Assembly (NCBI GenBank): GCA_011392765.1 | Contig: WYCW01000001.1 | Coordinates: 986,888 to 1,050,887 of the forward strand | Length of the DNA: 64,000 bases | Direction: 5' to 3' | Source: Candidatus Thiosymbion ectosymbiont of Catanema sp. Cochon2018 | Lineage (GTDB): Bacteria > Pseudomonadota > Gammaproteobacteria > Chromatiales > Chromatiaceae | In this document: positions 36,501 through 43,260 of the stretch, piece after piece | Numbering within the stretch: position 1 is the stretch's first letter | Layout: each line of letters starts with the position of its first letter | Notes under the pieces: model-generated | Told to the model about the DNA's origin: nothing | The model's database searches: none | The model's input: only the letters and a program-made list of their open reading frames with translations | Program-made: the position numbers and the translations under genes

Positions 36501-36689
36501 GGACTAAGGGGCAGGGCCGATCTGCTCGGCAACCGCAACCATACCATCGAGACCGGTGAACTGGCGGATTATCTGGAAGAAGAGGTCCCCCGCATCAGCC
36601 GCAAGGTCTGGGGCTATGAGCAACACCCCATGCGCGATCTCCAGGGCCAGTCCTTTCCCATCGGCCAGCGCCGGCGCCCCGGACCATGA
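33552..36689 (+). CDS. Secreted WD40 / peptidoglycan-binding / caspase-domain protein
   Basis: 1045 residues with a signal peptide (FFLCVPLFLAIALFGAPALS, cleavage about residue 26). WD40-like blades span about 35-340 (SDDKTARIWNL, LAFSPDGARLAAAL, VEFSPDGSRIAVGF). A PG_binding_1 domain lies at about 409-465 (LQRRLRALGHAPGTIDG, TRSALKALQRERGL). More WD40-like strands and an Ig-like segment follow. The C-terminus (about 785-1000) is a C14 caspase domain with catalytic His in FLAGHGLVQDG (about 866) and Cys in VVIDSCYAG (about 917). Prokaryotic orthocaspases cleave after basic residues. A periplasmic or cell-wall-associated protease is predicted. The same strand carries a membrane TPR gene 630 bases downstream. 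Confidence 0.87.
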   Translation: MSCYRFFLCVPLFLAIALFGAPALSADPSTKPFPRIEAGQHTAPIKRIGVDTAGRRLVTASDDKTARIWNLTNGALERVLRPPIGDGNEGKLYAAALSPDGKTVAVGGWTGYAWDRQVSIYLFDRASGELKHRIGGLPNVIYHLAFSPDGARLAAALGAGEGIRVYRTRDWAEIGRDQDYGASSYWVDFDGQERLVAGCYDGFIRLYDSDLRLIAKKKAPGGERPFSVEFSPDGSRIAVGFADSTAVNVLSGTDLSLLHAPDTSAIDNGNLGRVAWSRNGRTLFAAGHYNLQGDDRALVSWANAGRGPARIGPIAKDTIMALVPLADGRLVFGAGDPAWGLLDTRGKRVLGRNPAIADFRRRGHVLRLSHDGTLAEFDFKVLDTDGDWRVHRMRLDLTERRLELDPGSKTEQLQRRLRALGHAPGTIDGVLGPRTRSALKALQRERGLAVTGEADGPTRKALNLPRLVPPRIQAPGLRITDWYDQYEPKLNGKILDLKQFEESRRLDITQDGRRFLLGTEWYLRLYDRKGDLIRKTPAPATTWMVKLSGDGRWAVAAFGDGSLRWFDVENKGKERLALFIDGAAIAAVGRNKKAARIPWVLWTPESFFDSAGGGERLMGWHLNRGPDRAGELVDADQLGEIFRRPDLIAQALDPGYPALARTALAKIGDLKQLLAGTRAPRLERLGPAQVRQTERDFQARFRVEDRGGGVGRIEYRVDGVLIGQGRERGRFGLGLPNRREETRPFTLGPGKHRVEVRAYDQKDRLASPWVVWEVRVIGGSRRKPDLHGLAVGIGPYRDRSLSLEYGDDDAQAFAATIEETARGLFRNIEIRSLVNEQATLDGIRTAFMAMAEKAGPEDVFVLFLAGHGLVQDGRYHFIPWDLKYSNRKALESGSLHEERLRDLLAQVQARKSLVVIDSCYAGKALRGGTLLAALRGGEALETKAAIDRLMAKTGRAILASAAERQFALEGLDGHGVFTHVLLEGLRGRADLLGNRNHTIETGELADYLEEEVPRISRKVWGYEQHPMRDLQGQSFPIGQRRRPGP

Positions 36690-37316
36690 CCAAGACGGGC
36701 ACCTGCGCACCAAGGACCGTAGGCTGGGTTGCGGCCAGGGACGGCCAAAACCCAGCAATACCCTCAGCCTACCGATTTAAAATCAATGTGTTAGTTTTCA
36801 GACAGCTTCTTAGAACCACGGATGGACACGGATAAACACGGATTGCGGTGGATGTTGGGCACGCCGCCTATCTGCCGGGAGGTACGCCTCATTGATGGGC
36901 ACACTACGCTTTGTGCAGCCGACAAGCTATCGCGCCTCGGAAACCTCCGTGGGTCGTAAAAGTCCTTTCGAACCACAGAGGGCACAGAGAACACAGAGAA
37001 AGGCACCGACCAATTCTCTGTGTCCTCTGTGGTTTAGAGCCTGTCTAAAAAGACAGTCTCTTAGTAGCCCTTTGTGGCTTTGTGCCTTTGTGTGATGTTC
37101 TTCATTTCTCACACAAAGACACGAAGACACGAAGAATTTTTCATTTTCAAATCAAGGCGTTAGGGCCGTAGGCTGGGTTGCGGCCGGGGACGGCCAAAAC
37201 CCGGCAATACCCTACAATTCCCTTTTTGAATCCGCAGATTACACAGATTTCCGCAGATTAAAAACGATTCGTGTTCATTCGTGTCCATCCGTGGTTCTAA
37301 AAAGCCAAATCAGATT
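36690..37316. repeat. Intergenic stretch of nested repeats
   Basis: 36719-36775 and 37170-37228: REP-like hairpins (GTAGGCTGGGTTGCGGCC and complement). 36776-36812: right end of family E (TTTTCAGACAGCTTC). 36815-36845: ACGGATAAACACGGAT. 36970-37035: ACCACAGAGGGCACAGAG with complement TCCTCTGTGG. 37037-37165: family E left end and interior. 37232-37260: CGCAGATTACACAG arm. No gene seen. Confidence 0.7.
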
Positions 37317-38408
37317 ATGCACGAGTGGCTGCTCAAGATTCGCCGGGCTTTACCAAAGGTTACCACCGGAATTGCCGAGGGGATCGGCAACGCAATCGGT
37401 GCGGGAATTGTCACGCTGGTTGTCTCACTGTTCGCTGGTATCGGCTATTGGTGGTCGCAGGGGTCCGATAGTCCGGAGGTCACCGATCTCCTGACCAGGG
37501 GGGATGCCTATCTGGACACCGGCCGCTACGACCTGGCCCTGAAGACCTACGAGGCCGCCCTGAAGCTGGCTCCGAACAATGCCGCCGCGAGCTTCGGGCA
37601 ACAAAAAGCCCGGCTATTCGCCGGTATGGGTCCGGGCTTCGACGCCGAGGCCGCGCGGACGGCGCTGCGGGCCATGGCAGAAAATCACCCGAAGGATGCC
37701 CATCTCCGGGTCATGCTGGGCCGGCTGGCCGCGGCCGGAAGGGATAGCGAACGGGCACGGTCACACTACGAAGGTGCCCTCGCGCTCGATCCCGAGTTGG
37801 CCCAGGCCTGGTTCGCACTCGGGATCCTGGACCAGGAGGCGGGACGCCTGGAAGAGGCGCGGAAACGCTACGAGCGAGCAGTCGAGCTCGCCCCCGACCA
37901 TCGGCAGTACGTCACTAATCTGACCGGTCTGTTCCTGGACCAGGGCGACTACCAGGCCACCCTCACGCGCTACGAAGGCCTGCTGGCCGTCGCGCCTCGG
38001 TTGCTGCTGGCACGCCTGGACGCGGGCAATGCCGCCCGCCTGGCGGGGGAGCTCGATAGGGCCGCTTGGCACCACGAGCGGCTGGCCCAGGACCTCTCGC
38101 GGTCCGGCGTATTCCAGCAGGGAGACAACGCCGCCCAGTGGGTCTTCGATCTTCCCCAGGGATCGGTGACCATGGACGCCCCGGATACCAAGCGCCTGTA
38201 TGCGCTGCTGGCAATCGCCCTTACCCGCTGGCTGAACGGAGACCAAACGGGCGCCCGACACGCCGCCGACACGGCCAAGGCCCTCCCCGAGCTGTCCCGA
38301 GGACTGGCGGTAATCGAACAAGACCTGCGCCGTCTGGAAACGGTGCGACCGGAATGGAAAGAGCGGATCGCCGCCTACCGGGAAATGCTCGGTCTGCCGG
38401 TTCCCTGA
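37317..38408 (+). CDS. Membrane-anchored TPR protein
   Basis: 363 residues from ATG 37317 (MHEWLLKIRRALPKV); the 12 codons before it lie in repeat sequence. One transmembrane segment (GAGIVTLVVSLFAGIGYWW, about 28-46), then a soluble region of about five TPR units: GDAYLDTGRYDLALKTYEAA, HYEGALALDPELAQAWFALG and LEEARKRYERAVELAPDH are clear. TPR domains mediate protein contacts; the protein may scaffold the neighbouring large envelope proteins. No enzymatic motif seen. Confidence 0.78.
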   Translation: MHEWLLKIRRALPKVTTGIAEGIGNAIGAGIVTLVVSLFAGIGYWWSQGSDSPEVTDLLTRGDAYLDTGRYDLALKTYEAALKLAPNNAAASFGQQKARLFAGMGPGFDAEAARTALRAMAENHPKDAHLRVMLGRLAAAGRDSERARSHYEGALALDPELAQAWFALGILDQEAGRLEEARKRYERAVELAPDHRQYVTNLTGLFLDQGDYQATLTRYEGLLAVAPRLLLARLDAGNAARLAGELDRAAWHHERLAQDLSRSGVFQQGDNAAQWVFDLPQGSVTMDAPDTKRLYALLAIALTRWLNGDQTGARHAADTAKALPELSRGLAVIEQDLRRLETVRPEWKERIAAYREMLGLPVP

Positions 38409-38876
38409 GCCGAACCCATGGGCCGGTCCCTCCTTTTTTAATCCGCAGATTACGCAGATTTCCACAGATTATTTCGTTCTTAATCTGCGAAAATCTGCGT
38501 AATTTGTGGATAAAGAAAGTCCGGTCCTCCAAACTGCGCCAAATCATTCAGGATTGCTTTTAACCAGACAGCTTCTAAGTTAGCAGCCAACCGCTTGTCG
38601 CGGTAGGTTAGGCAAAGCTCGTAGGATAGAGGTAGGATGCGGTGAGCGTGGCAAGTCTTACAGGATGGCATCACGAGGAGGCGCGAACCCCATCAATGGA
38701 CGCCTGGCCAGTGGCGAACCGCATCTTTGGATGGTCCGTGCCCAATACCTTGCTAGTGGCTATGTTCCCACTTGAACCTTAACCGCTATGCGTTTTCCTA
38801 CGCAGATTGCACTGTCAAAGAATAAATGCATCTGCGAAAATCTGCGTAATCTGCGTAATCTGCGGATAGAAAAATA
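38409..38876. repeat. Intergenic hairpin repeats
   Basis: 38440-38512 is a full CGCAGATTA hairpin (ATCCGCAGATTACGCAG with its complement). 38560-38700 contains GACAGCTTCTAAG (a family E end), GTAGGTTAGGCAAAGC and GGATGCGGTGAGCG pieces. 38828-38872 is another CTGCGTAATCTGCGG arm that ends only 5 bases before the nhaA start. No gene. Confidence 0.65.
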
Positions 38877-40094
38877 ATGAAAAGTAGAACTAATCGGGCA
38901 ATAGACAAATTAAAAGAACTCCTGCGCATGGAGTCTGCCAGTGGAATTCTGCTCCTGATTGCCGCTTTGTTGGCAATGGCGGTCGAAAATTCGCCGGCGA
39001 AATACCTTTATGATGCATTGCTCGGCACGCCGGTCGAAGTCAGAATCGGTCATTTCGAAATTGCCAAGCCTTTGTTGCTGTGGATCAACGATGGCCTGAT
39101 GGCGATTTTCTTTTTCCTCATCGGCCTCGAGGTAAAACGGGAATTTCTGGCCGGTGAATTATCCGACCCCGCCCGCGTCGGGTTGCCCGTTATTGCGGCA
39201 GTCGGCGGTATGGCTATCCCGGCCGCGATTTATGCTTCGATAAATTGGGGCGATCCGGTAGCCATGAAAGGATGGGCTATCCCTTCGGCCACGGATATCG
39301 CATTTGCATTGGGCGTGCTCGCGCTGCTCGGCAGTCGAATACCGCAATCCCTGAAGTTGTTTCTCATGACCTTGGCCATCGTCGATGACCTGGGTGCCAT
39401 CGTCATTATCGCCGTGTTCTATACCGCCGATCTGTCATTCTCTTCGTTGCTGATTGCCGCCATTGCCATCAGCCTCCTGTTTATCATGAATCGCGGGGGT
39501 GTATTGGGATTGGCGCCCTATATGCTCGTCGGTATGGTGTTGTGGGCGGCGGTGCTCAAATCCGGCGTACATGCCACCCTGGCGGGCGTGTTGACCGCGT
39601 TTTTCGTGCCCTTCAAGAAAGAGCCGGGGGAAACCCGAACCCAACTGGAAAAACTGGAACACGACTTGCAGCCGTCGGTTGCTTATGGTGTCTTGCCGCT
39701 ATTTGCCTTTGCCAATGCCGGGATCCCGTTTGAAGGCATTACCCTGGACTCCATGTTGCACCCGGTCCCCTTGGGTATCGCAGCGGGCCTTTTCATCGGC
39801 AATCAAATCGGCGTATTCGGCTTCAGTTGGCTGGCGATCAAGTTCGGTATAGCGAAAATGCCTTATGCCGCCGGTTGGATGCAGCTCTATGGCGTCGCTT
39901 CACTCTGTGGGGTCGGCTTTACCATGAGCTTGTTTATCGCTTCTCTCGCATTCGAGCAAGGCGGTCCTGATTTTGCCGTAGACGACCGGCTGGGCATCTT
40001 GCTCGGTTCACTCGCATCCGGTCTGTTGGGCTATGGTGTGTTGCGCTTCTGCTCCGGAAACGGCAGAGCAGCTAAGTGTTGTAGGCTGGGTTGA
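38877..40094 (+). CDS. nhaA: Na+/H+ antiporter NhaA
   Basis: 405 residues, integral membrane. Uses the proton gradient to export Na+ and helps maintain pH. Family features: ESASGILLLIAALLAM, INDGLMAIFFFLIGLEVKRE, PSATDIAFALGVLALLG, and LAIVDDLGAIVIIA, where the two aspartates (about 162-163) bind Na+/H+. SGVHATLAGVLTAF and GFTMSLFIASLAF are also present. The final 25 codons (LASGLLGYGVLRFCSGNGRA and a Cys-rich tail) run into a REP-like hairpin. A second copy of that 3' end lies 170 bases downstream, so the true C-terminus is uncertain. A repeat arm lies just before the ATG in place of an obvious ribosome site. Confidence 0.95.
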   Translation: MKSRTNRAIDKLKELLRMESASGILLLIAALLAMAVENSPAKYLYDALLGTPVEVRIGHFEIAKPLLLWINDGLMAIFFFLIGLEVKREFLAGELSDPARVGLPVIAAVGGMAIPAAIYASINWGDPVAMKGWAIPSATDIAFALGVLALLGSRIPQSLKLFLMTLAIVDDLGAIVIIAVFYTADLSFSSLLIAAIAISLLFIMNRGGVLGLAPYMLVGMVLWAAVLKSGVHATLAGVLTAFFVPFKKEPGETRTQLEKLEHDLQPSVAYGVLPLFAFANAGIPFEGITLDSMLHPVPLGIAAGLFIGNQIGVFGFSWLAIKFGIAKMPYAAGWMQLYGVASLCGVGFTMSLFIASLAFEQGGPDFAVDDRLGILLGSLASGLLGYGVLRFCSGNGRAAKCCRLG

Positions 40095-40251
40095 GGAACG
40101 AAACCCAGCTTTTCCGATCCGCAATACCGTGTGCTGGGTTTGGCCGTCCCTGGCCGTAACCCAGCCTACGGGCTACGGGCTCGCATCCGGTCTGTTGGGT
40201 TATGGTGTGTTGCGCTTTTGCTCCGGAAACGGCAGTGCAGCGAGAATCCAG
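40011..40251 (+). repeat. Duplicated nhaA 3' end flanking a REP-like hairpin
   Basis: The roughly 62 bases at 40011-40072 (CTCGCATCCGGTCTGTTGGG onward) are repeated with few changes at 40180-40241. Between them lies a hairpin of GTAGGCTGGGTTGAGG and CCCAGCCTACGGG arms. This looks like a target duplication or a local tandem duplication around the inserted hairpin. Confidence 0.8.
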
Positions 40252-40485
40252 CGAGGCTTTGCCTCAGACCGACGAGGGTGAATTTTTTGTGCAGCGAACA
40301 AACTTGTTATCCGCAGATTACGCAGATTTTCGCAGATTATTTCTATTCTTAATCTGCGAAAATCTGCGTAATCTGCGGATAAAAACAATGGGCGCAATAC
40401 CCCCAATGCTGCATGAGGAGATGTGAGTTTTTGTGCCGTGCACAAACTTGACTCATTGGTAAAGATGCAGGTCCCTCAAGGAATC
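40252..40485 (-). mobile_element. Family A element with CGCAGATTA cargo
   Basis: Reverse copy of the element that splits the PIN gene at 30433: CGAGGCTTTGCCTCAGACC, then the hairpin, GGGCGCAATACCCCCAATG spacer, GTGCCGTGCAC and CAAGGAATC. CCAG precedes it and CTAG follows (40486-40489). Confidence 0.87.
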
Positions 40486-40565
40486 CTAGTACAAACAATG
40501 CCATATCCTTGTGTTTTCGCGGTCCGAATTCCATGGCCGCTCGGGCAACGGGCCTGATTCGCGGG

Positions 40566-41801
40566 TCAACAGCTCCCGCCTGGGCACCGTCGGGCCAGGT
40601 CCGGGGCATTGGCCAGGGAGTTCGCCACTTGCAGGCGAAGGTTGTGGGGCACGGGCTGGTTGATCAGCAGGCTGAAGGGTTCCCACCGCCCGCTGCGCTT
40701 TACGAATCCCGCATAGCAGCTCACGCCCCGCAGGGTGCCGGTCTTGGCCCGGACCTGGGCGTTTTTCTGCTTCGGCAGCAGTGTCATGTGAGGGGCAAAG
40801 GCGTTCACCGCCTCCAGCAGTTGGCGGGCGCTCAGGCGATTACCGCGCGACAGCCCGGCACCGTCTTGGACTCGGTATCCCCGCCAGCGGAAGGTCCGGT
40901 CTACCCAACGCGCAAAGGCGCGCTGGGCCCCGGACATGTTCAGCCCGCGGTCATTGCCCCGGTCCGCCAGCTTCAGGAACAGGGCGTTGGCGATGAAGTT
41001 GTTGGAGTATTCGAGCATAGCGGCGATCACGGACCGCAGATCACGGCTGTTCCGGTGGCGGTAGATCCGTTTCAGACCCCTCGGCAGGGTGCCGTTGCGC
41101 AGGTCGCCGCCCACCCGGATCCCCGCCTGCCCCAGCTTGGCGCTCAGGAGCTCGCCGAAGTAACGCACTGCTTTCTTCCGTTGCTTGAGGTTTACCCGGT
41201 GCGTACCCGCTCCCAACCGCTGTCCGAACCGCCGCGCCATGGGGGTCAGCGGCGTCTGCTCCTCCGCGCTGCGGACCTTCCCCCCCCTGGTGACGACGTT
41301 GACGGTATTGAAGTTGGCCGCCAGCCCGGTCACCGGCGCGTCGTAGGGATTGTTGCTCGAAGAGCGGCCGCTGATCGCCAGATCCGGATCGAAGTAGCTG
41401 TCGTCCATACCGATCCCCGCGACCTTCCGTACCCCGTGCGCCTTCAGCGCGTCGGCGATGAGGTCCAGCTCCTCGGATACCAGATAGGGATCGCCGTAAC
41501 CCTTTACCCAGAGCCGATTGTCATTGCCCAGATAGAAGTCCGTGTGAAAACGGTGATCCAATCCCCAGCGGTCGATGGCGGCAAGGGCGGTCAGGATCTT
41601 CAGCGTCGATGCCGGAACCATGGCGCGGTCCGGGTGGCGGCTGATGACCGGGCGACCGCGTTCTTCGACCATCAGGCTCGCCTTGGGCAGTTTCAGGGCA
41701 CGGGACAGTGCGTCGCCCGAGCCGGCGCCTGTGGCCAGGGTCGGGCCGAGTAGTAAAAAGATACCGAGAAACAGGGGCAGAAGGGGTCTGTGTCGCATCA
41801 T
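40566..41801 (-). CDS. dacB: D-alanyl-D-alanine carboxypeptidase/endopeptidase (S13, PBP4-like)
   Basis: 411 residues from ATG 41801 with a signal peptide (LPLFLGIFLLLGPTLATGA). Periplasmic penicillin-binding enzyme that trims or cleaves peptidoglycan cross-links. Active-site motifs: ASTLK (Ser65, Lys68), YSNN (265-268) and AKTGTL (Lys353). The sequence is somewhat shorter than E. coli PBP4 (about 477), with a reduced insert domain. A longer frame upstream reads through the GATGAATGATGA hairpin and is not used. It is the last gene of a ppi-bioD-dacB run on the minus strand. Confidence 0.92.
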   Translation of the reverse strand: MMRHRPLLPLFLGIFLLLGPTLATGAGSGDALSRALKLPKASLMVEERGRPVISRHPDRAMVPASTLKILTALAAIDRWGLDHRFHTDFYLGNDNRLWVKGYGDPYLVSEELDLIADALKAHGVRKVAGIGMDDSYFDPDLAISGRSSSNNPYDAPVTGLAANFNTVNVVTRGGKVRSAEEQTPLTPMARRFGQRLGAGTHRVNLKQRKKAVRYFGELLSAKLGQAGIRVGGDLRNGTLPRGLKRIYRHRNSRDLRSVIAAMLEYSNNFIANALFLKLADRGNDRGLNMSGAQRAFARWVDRTFRWRGYRVQDGAGLSRGNRLSARQLLEAVNAFAPHMTLLPKQKNAQVRAKTGTLRGVSCYAGFVKRSGRWEPFSLLINQPVPHNLRLQVANSLANAPDLARRCPGGSC

Positions 41802-41817
41802 GGTCGATCCTGGTGAT

Positions 41818-41897
41818 GATGAGTGATGAATGCGGAATGATGAATGATGAGTGCCGAATTCTTGTGTCCTACTCATCATTCATCATTCATCACTCAA
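41818..41897. repeat. GATGAATGATGA hairpin upstream of dacB
   Basis: GAGTGATGAATGCGG and AATGATGAATGATGAGT on one side and ACTCATCATTCATCATTC to CATCACTC on the other form a long hairpin with a short loop. Related pieces lie upstream of ppi (43167-43193) and upstream of the TIR gene (19097-19124). It overlaps the last codons of bioD. Confidence 0.75.
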
Positions 41898-42567
41898 GCA
41901 GGGGCGCAAGCTCCAGGTGCTCAGCGATCTGCCATGGATCGGGGGATGCCGTCCAAGGCACCAAGCCCAGGCAAGGCGCATCAATCAGGGCCTTCAAAGT
42001 GGCCAGATTCTCGTCGCGGGCCGACATGTCCGGATCCATCTGGTTCGCGACCCAGCCGGCAAGCCGGGCGCCGGACATCCGGATGCTTTCTACCGTCAGC
42101 AGGCTGTGGTTGATACAGCCGAGCCTGATGCCGGACACCAAAACCACCGGCAGATCCAGCGTCGGCGGCAGATCACTCACCGCCAGAGAAGGTCCGAGGG
42201 GCACCTGCCAACCACCGATGCCTTCGACGACCAGGAAATCGGACTCGGCCGCCAGGCGTTCCGCGGCCGCCCTGATGACTTCCGGCTCGATCTTCACACC
42301 GGCCCGGCCGGCCGCAATATGGGGTGCGATCGGGGGCTCGAAGGCGTAGGCGTTCACCAGCTCGTAGGGCACCTGGTGGCTGGCCTGGGTTTGGAGCCGC
42401 CGGGCATCCTCGTTACGCAAGCCTTCCGGGGTGCGTTCGCATCCGGATGCGATGGGCTTCATGCCGAGCGCCGTCAAACCACATTGCCCCAGGGCCGCCA
42501 GCAGCGCAAGCGCGACTTCGGTCTTGCCGCAGCCCGTATCCGTGCCTGTCACAAAGACACCTTTCAT
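41890..42567 (-). CDS. bioD: Dethiobiotin synthetase
   Basis: 225 residues. Catalyses ATP-dependent ring closure of 7,8-diaminopelargonate to dethiobiotin, the penultimate biotin step. The P-loop GTDTGCGKT (8-16) is intact; GMKPIASGCE, LVVEGIGGWQVPL and VSGIRLGCINHSLLT match the family. Four bases separate it from the upstream ppi gene. No other bio genes are in the window, so it is isolated from the rest of the pathway. Confidence 0.95.
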   Translation of the reverse strand: MKGVFVTGTDTGCGKTEVALALLAALGQCGLTALGMKPIASGCERTPEGLRNEDARRLQTQASHQVPYELVNAYAFEPPIAPHIAAGRAGVKIEPEVIRAAAERLAAESDFLVVEGIGGWQVPLGPSLAVSDLPPTLDLPVVLVSGIRLGCINHSLLTVESIRMSGARLAGWVANQMDPDMSARDENLATLKALIDAPCLGLVPWTASPDPWQIAEHLELAPLLE

Positions 42568-42571
42568 ATTC

Positions 42572-43150
42572 TCAACCGCCCAGGCGCGTGATCTTTTCGA
42601 TGAGGATGGTGTCTTTGGGCACGTCCTTCGGGAATTGGCCGCCGGGTCCGGTGGGGGTGGTGGCGATCTCGTCCACGACCTCCATGCCCTCGATTACCTT
42701 GCCGAAGACGGCGTAGCCCCAGCCCTGCCGATCCTTGGCTTTGTGATCCAGAAAGGCGTTGTCCTTGTGGTTGATAAAGAATTGGGCGGTAGCCGAGTGG
42801 GGTTTGGGGGTACGGGCCATGGCGATGGTGCCGCGTTCGTTCTTCAAGCCGTTGTCCGCTTCGTTCTCGATGGGATCACGGGTGGCCTTTTTCCGCATGG
42901 TTTGGTCGAATCCGCCGCCCTGGATCATGAAGCCCTCGATGACCCGGTGGAAGATGGTTCCGGTATAAAAACCCGTGTCCACATAGGCGAGGAAGTTCTC
43001 TACGGTCTTCGGGGCCCGGTCGGGATAGAGTTCGAGGGTGATGGCGCCCTTGCCGGTCTCAATCAAAAGTTTAGGGTTGTCCGCAAAGGCCGCGGGGGCG
43101 GCACCGAGCAGGATGAGCAGGGTAGCGGTAGTCGCGAGTAGTCGCCGCAT
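42572..43150 (-). CDS. ppiA: Periplasmic peptidyl-prolyl cis-trans isomerase (cyclophilin)
   Basis: 192 residues with a signal peptide (MRRLLATTATLLILLGAAPA, cleavage after AFA). Cyclophilin core: TVENFLAYVDTGFYTGTIFH (FHRVI), MIQGGGF, NERGTIAMART, SATAQFFIN and GYAVFGKVIEGM. It accelerates proline isomerisation during folding of exported proteins. First gene of the minus-strand run with bioD and dacB. Confidence 0.95.
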   Translation of the reverse strand: MRRLLATTATLLILLGAAPAAFADNPKLLIETGKGAITLELYPDRAPKTVENFLAYVDTGFYTGTIFHRVIEGFMIQGGGFDQTMRKKATRDPIENEADNGLKNERGTIAMARTPKPHSATAQFFINHKDNAFLDHKAKDRQGWGYAVFGKVIEGMEVVDEIATTPTGPGGQFPKDVPKDTILIEKITRLGG

Positions 43151-43260
43151 GATGGGGTTCCTCGGAATGATGAATGATGAATGATGAATTCAGGTTCTGC
43201 GGGCGCGGGGAACAGGAACCACGAAAGTGCCGCATTTGGTTTTTCCATTGGGAATTCTTT

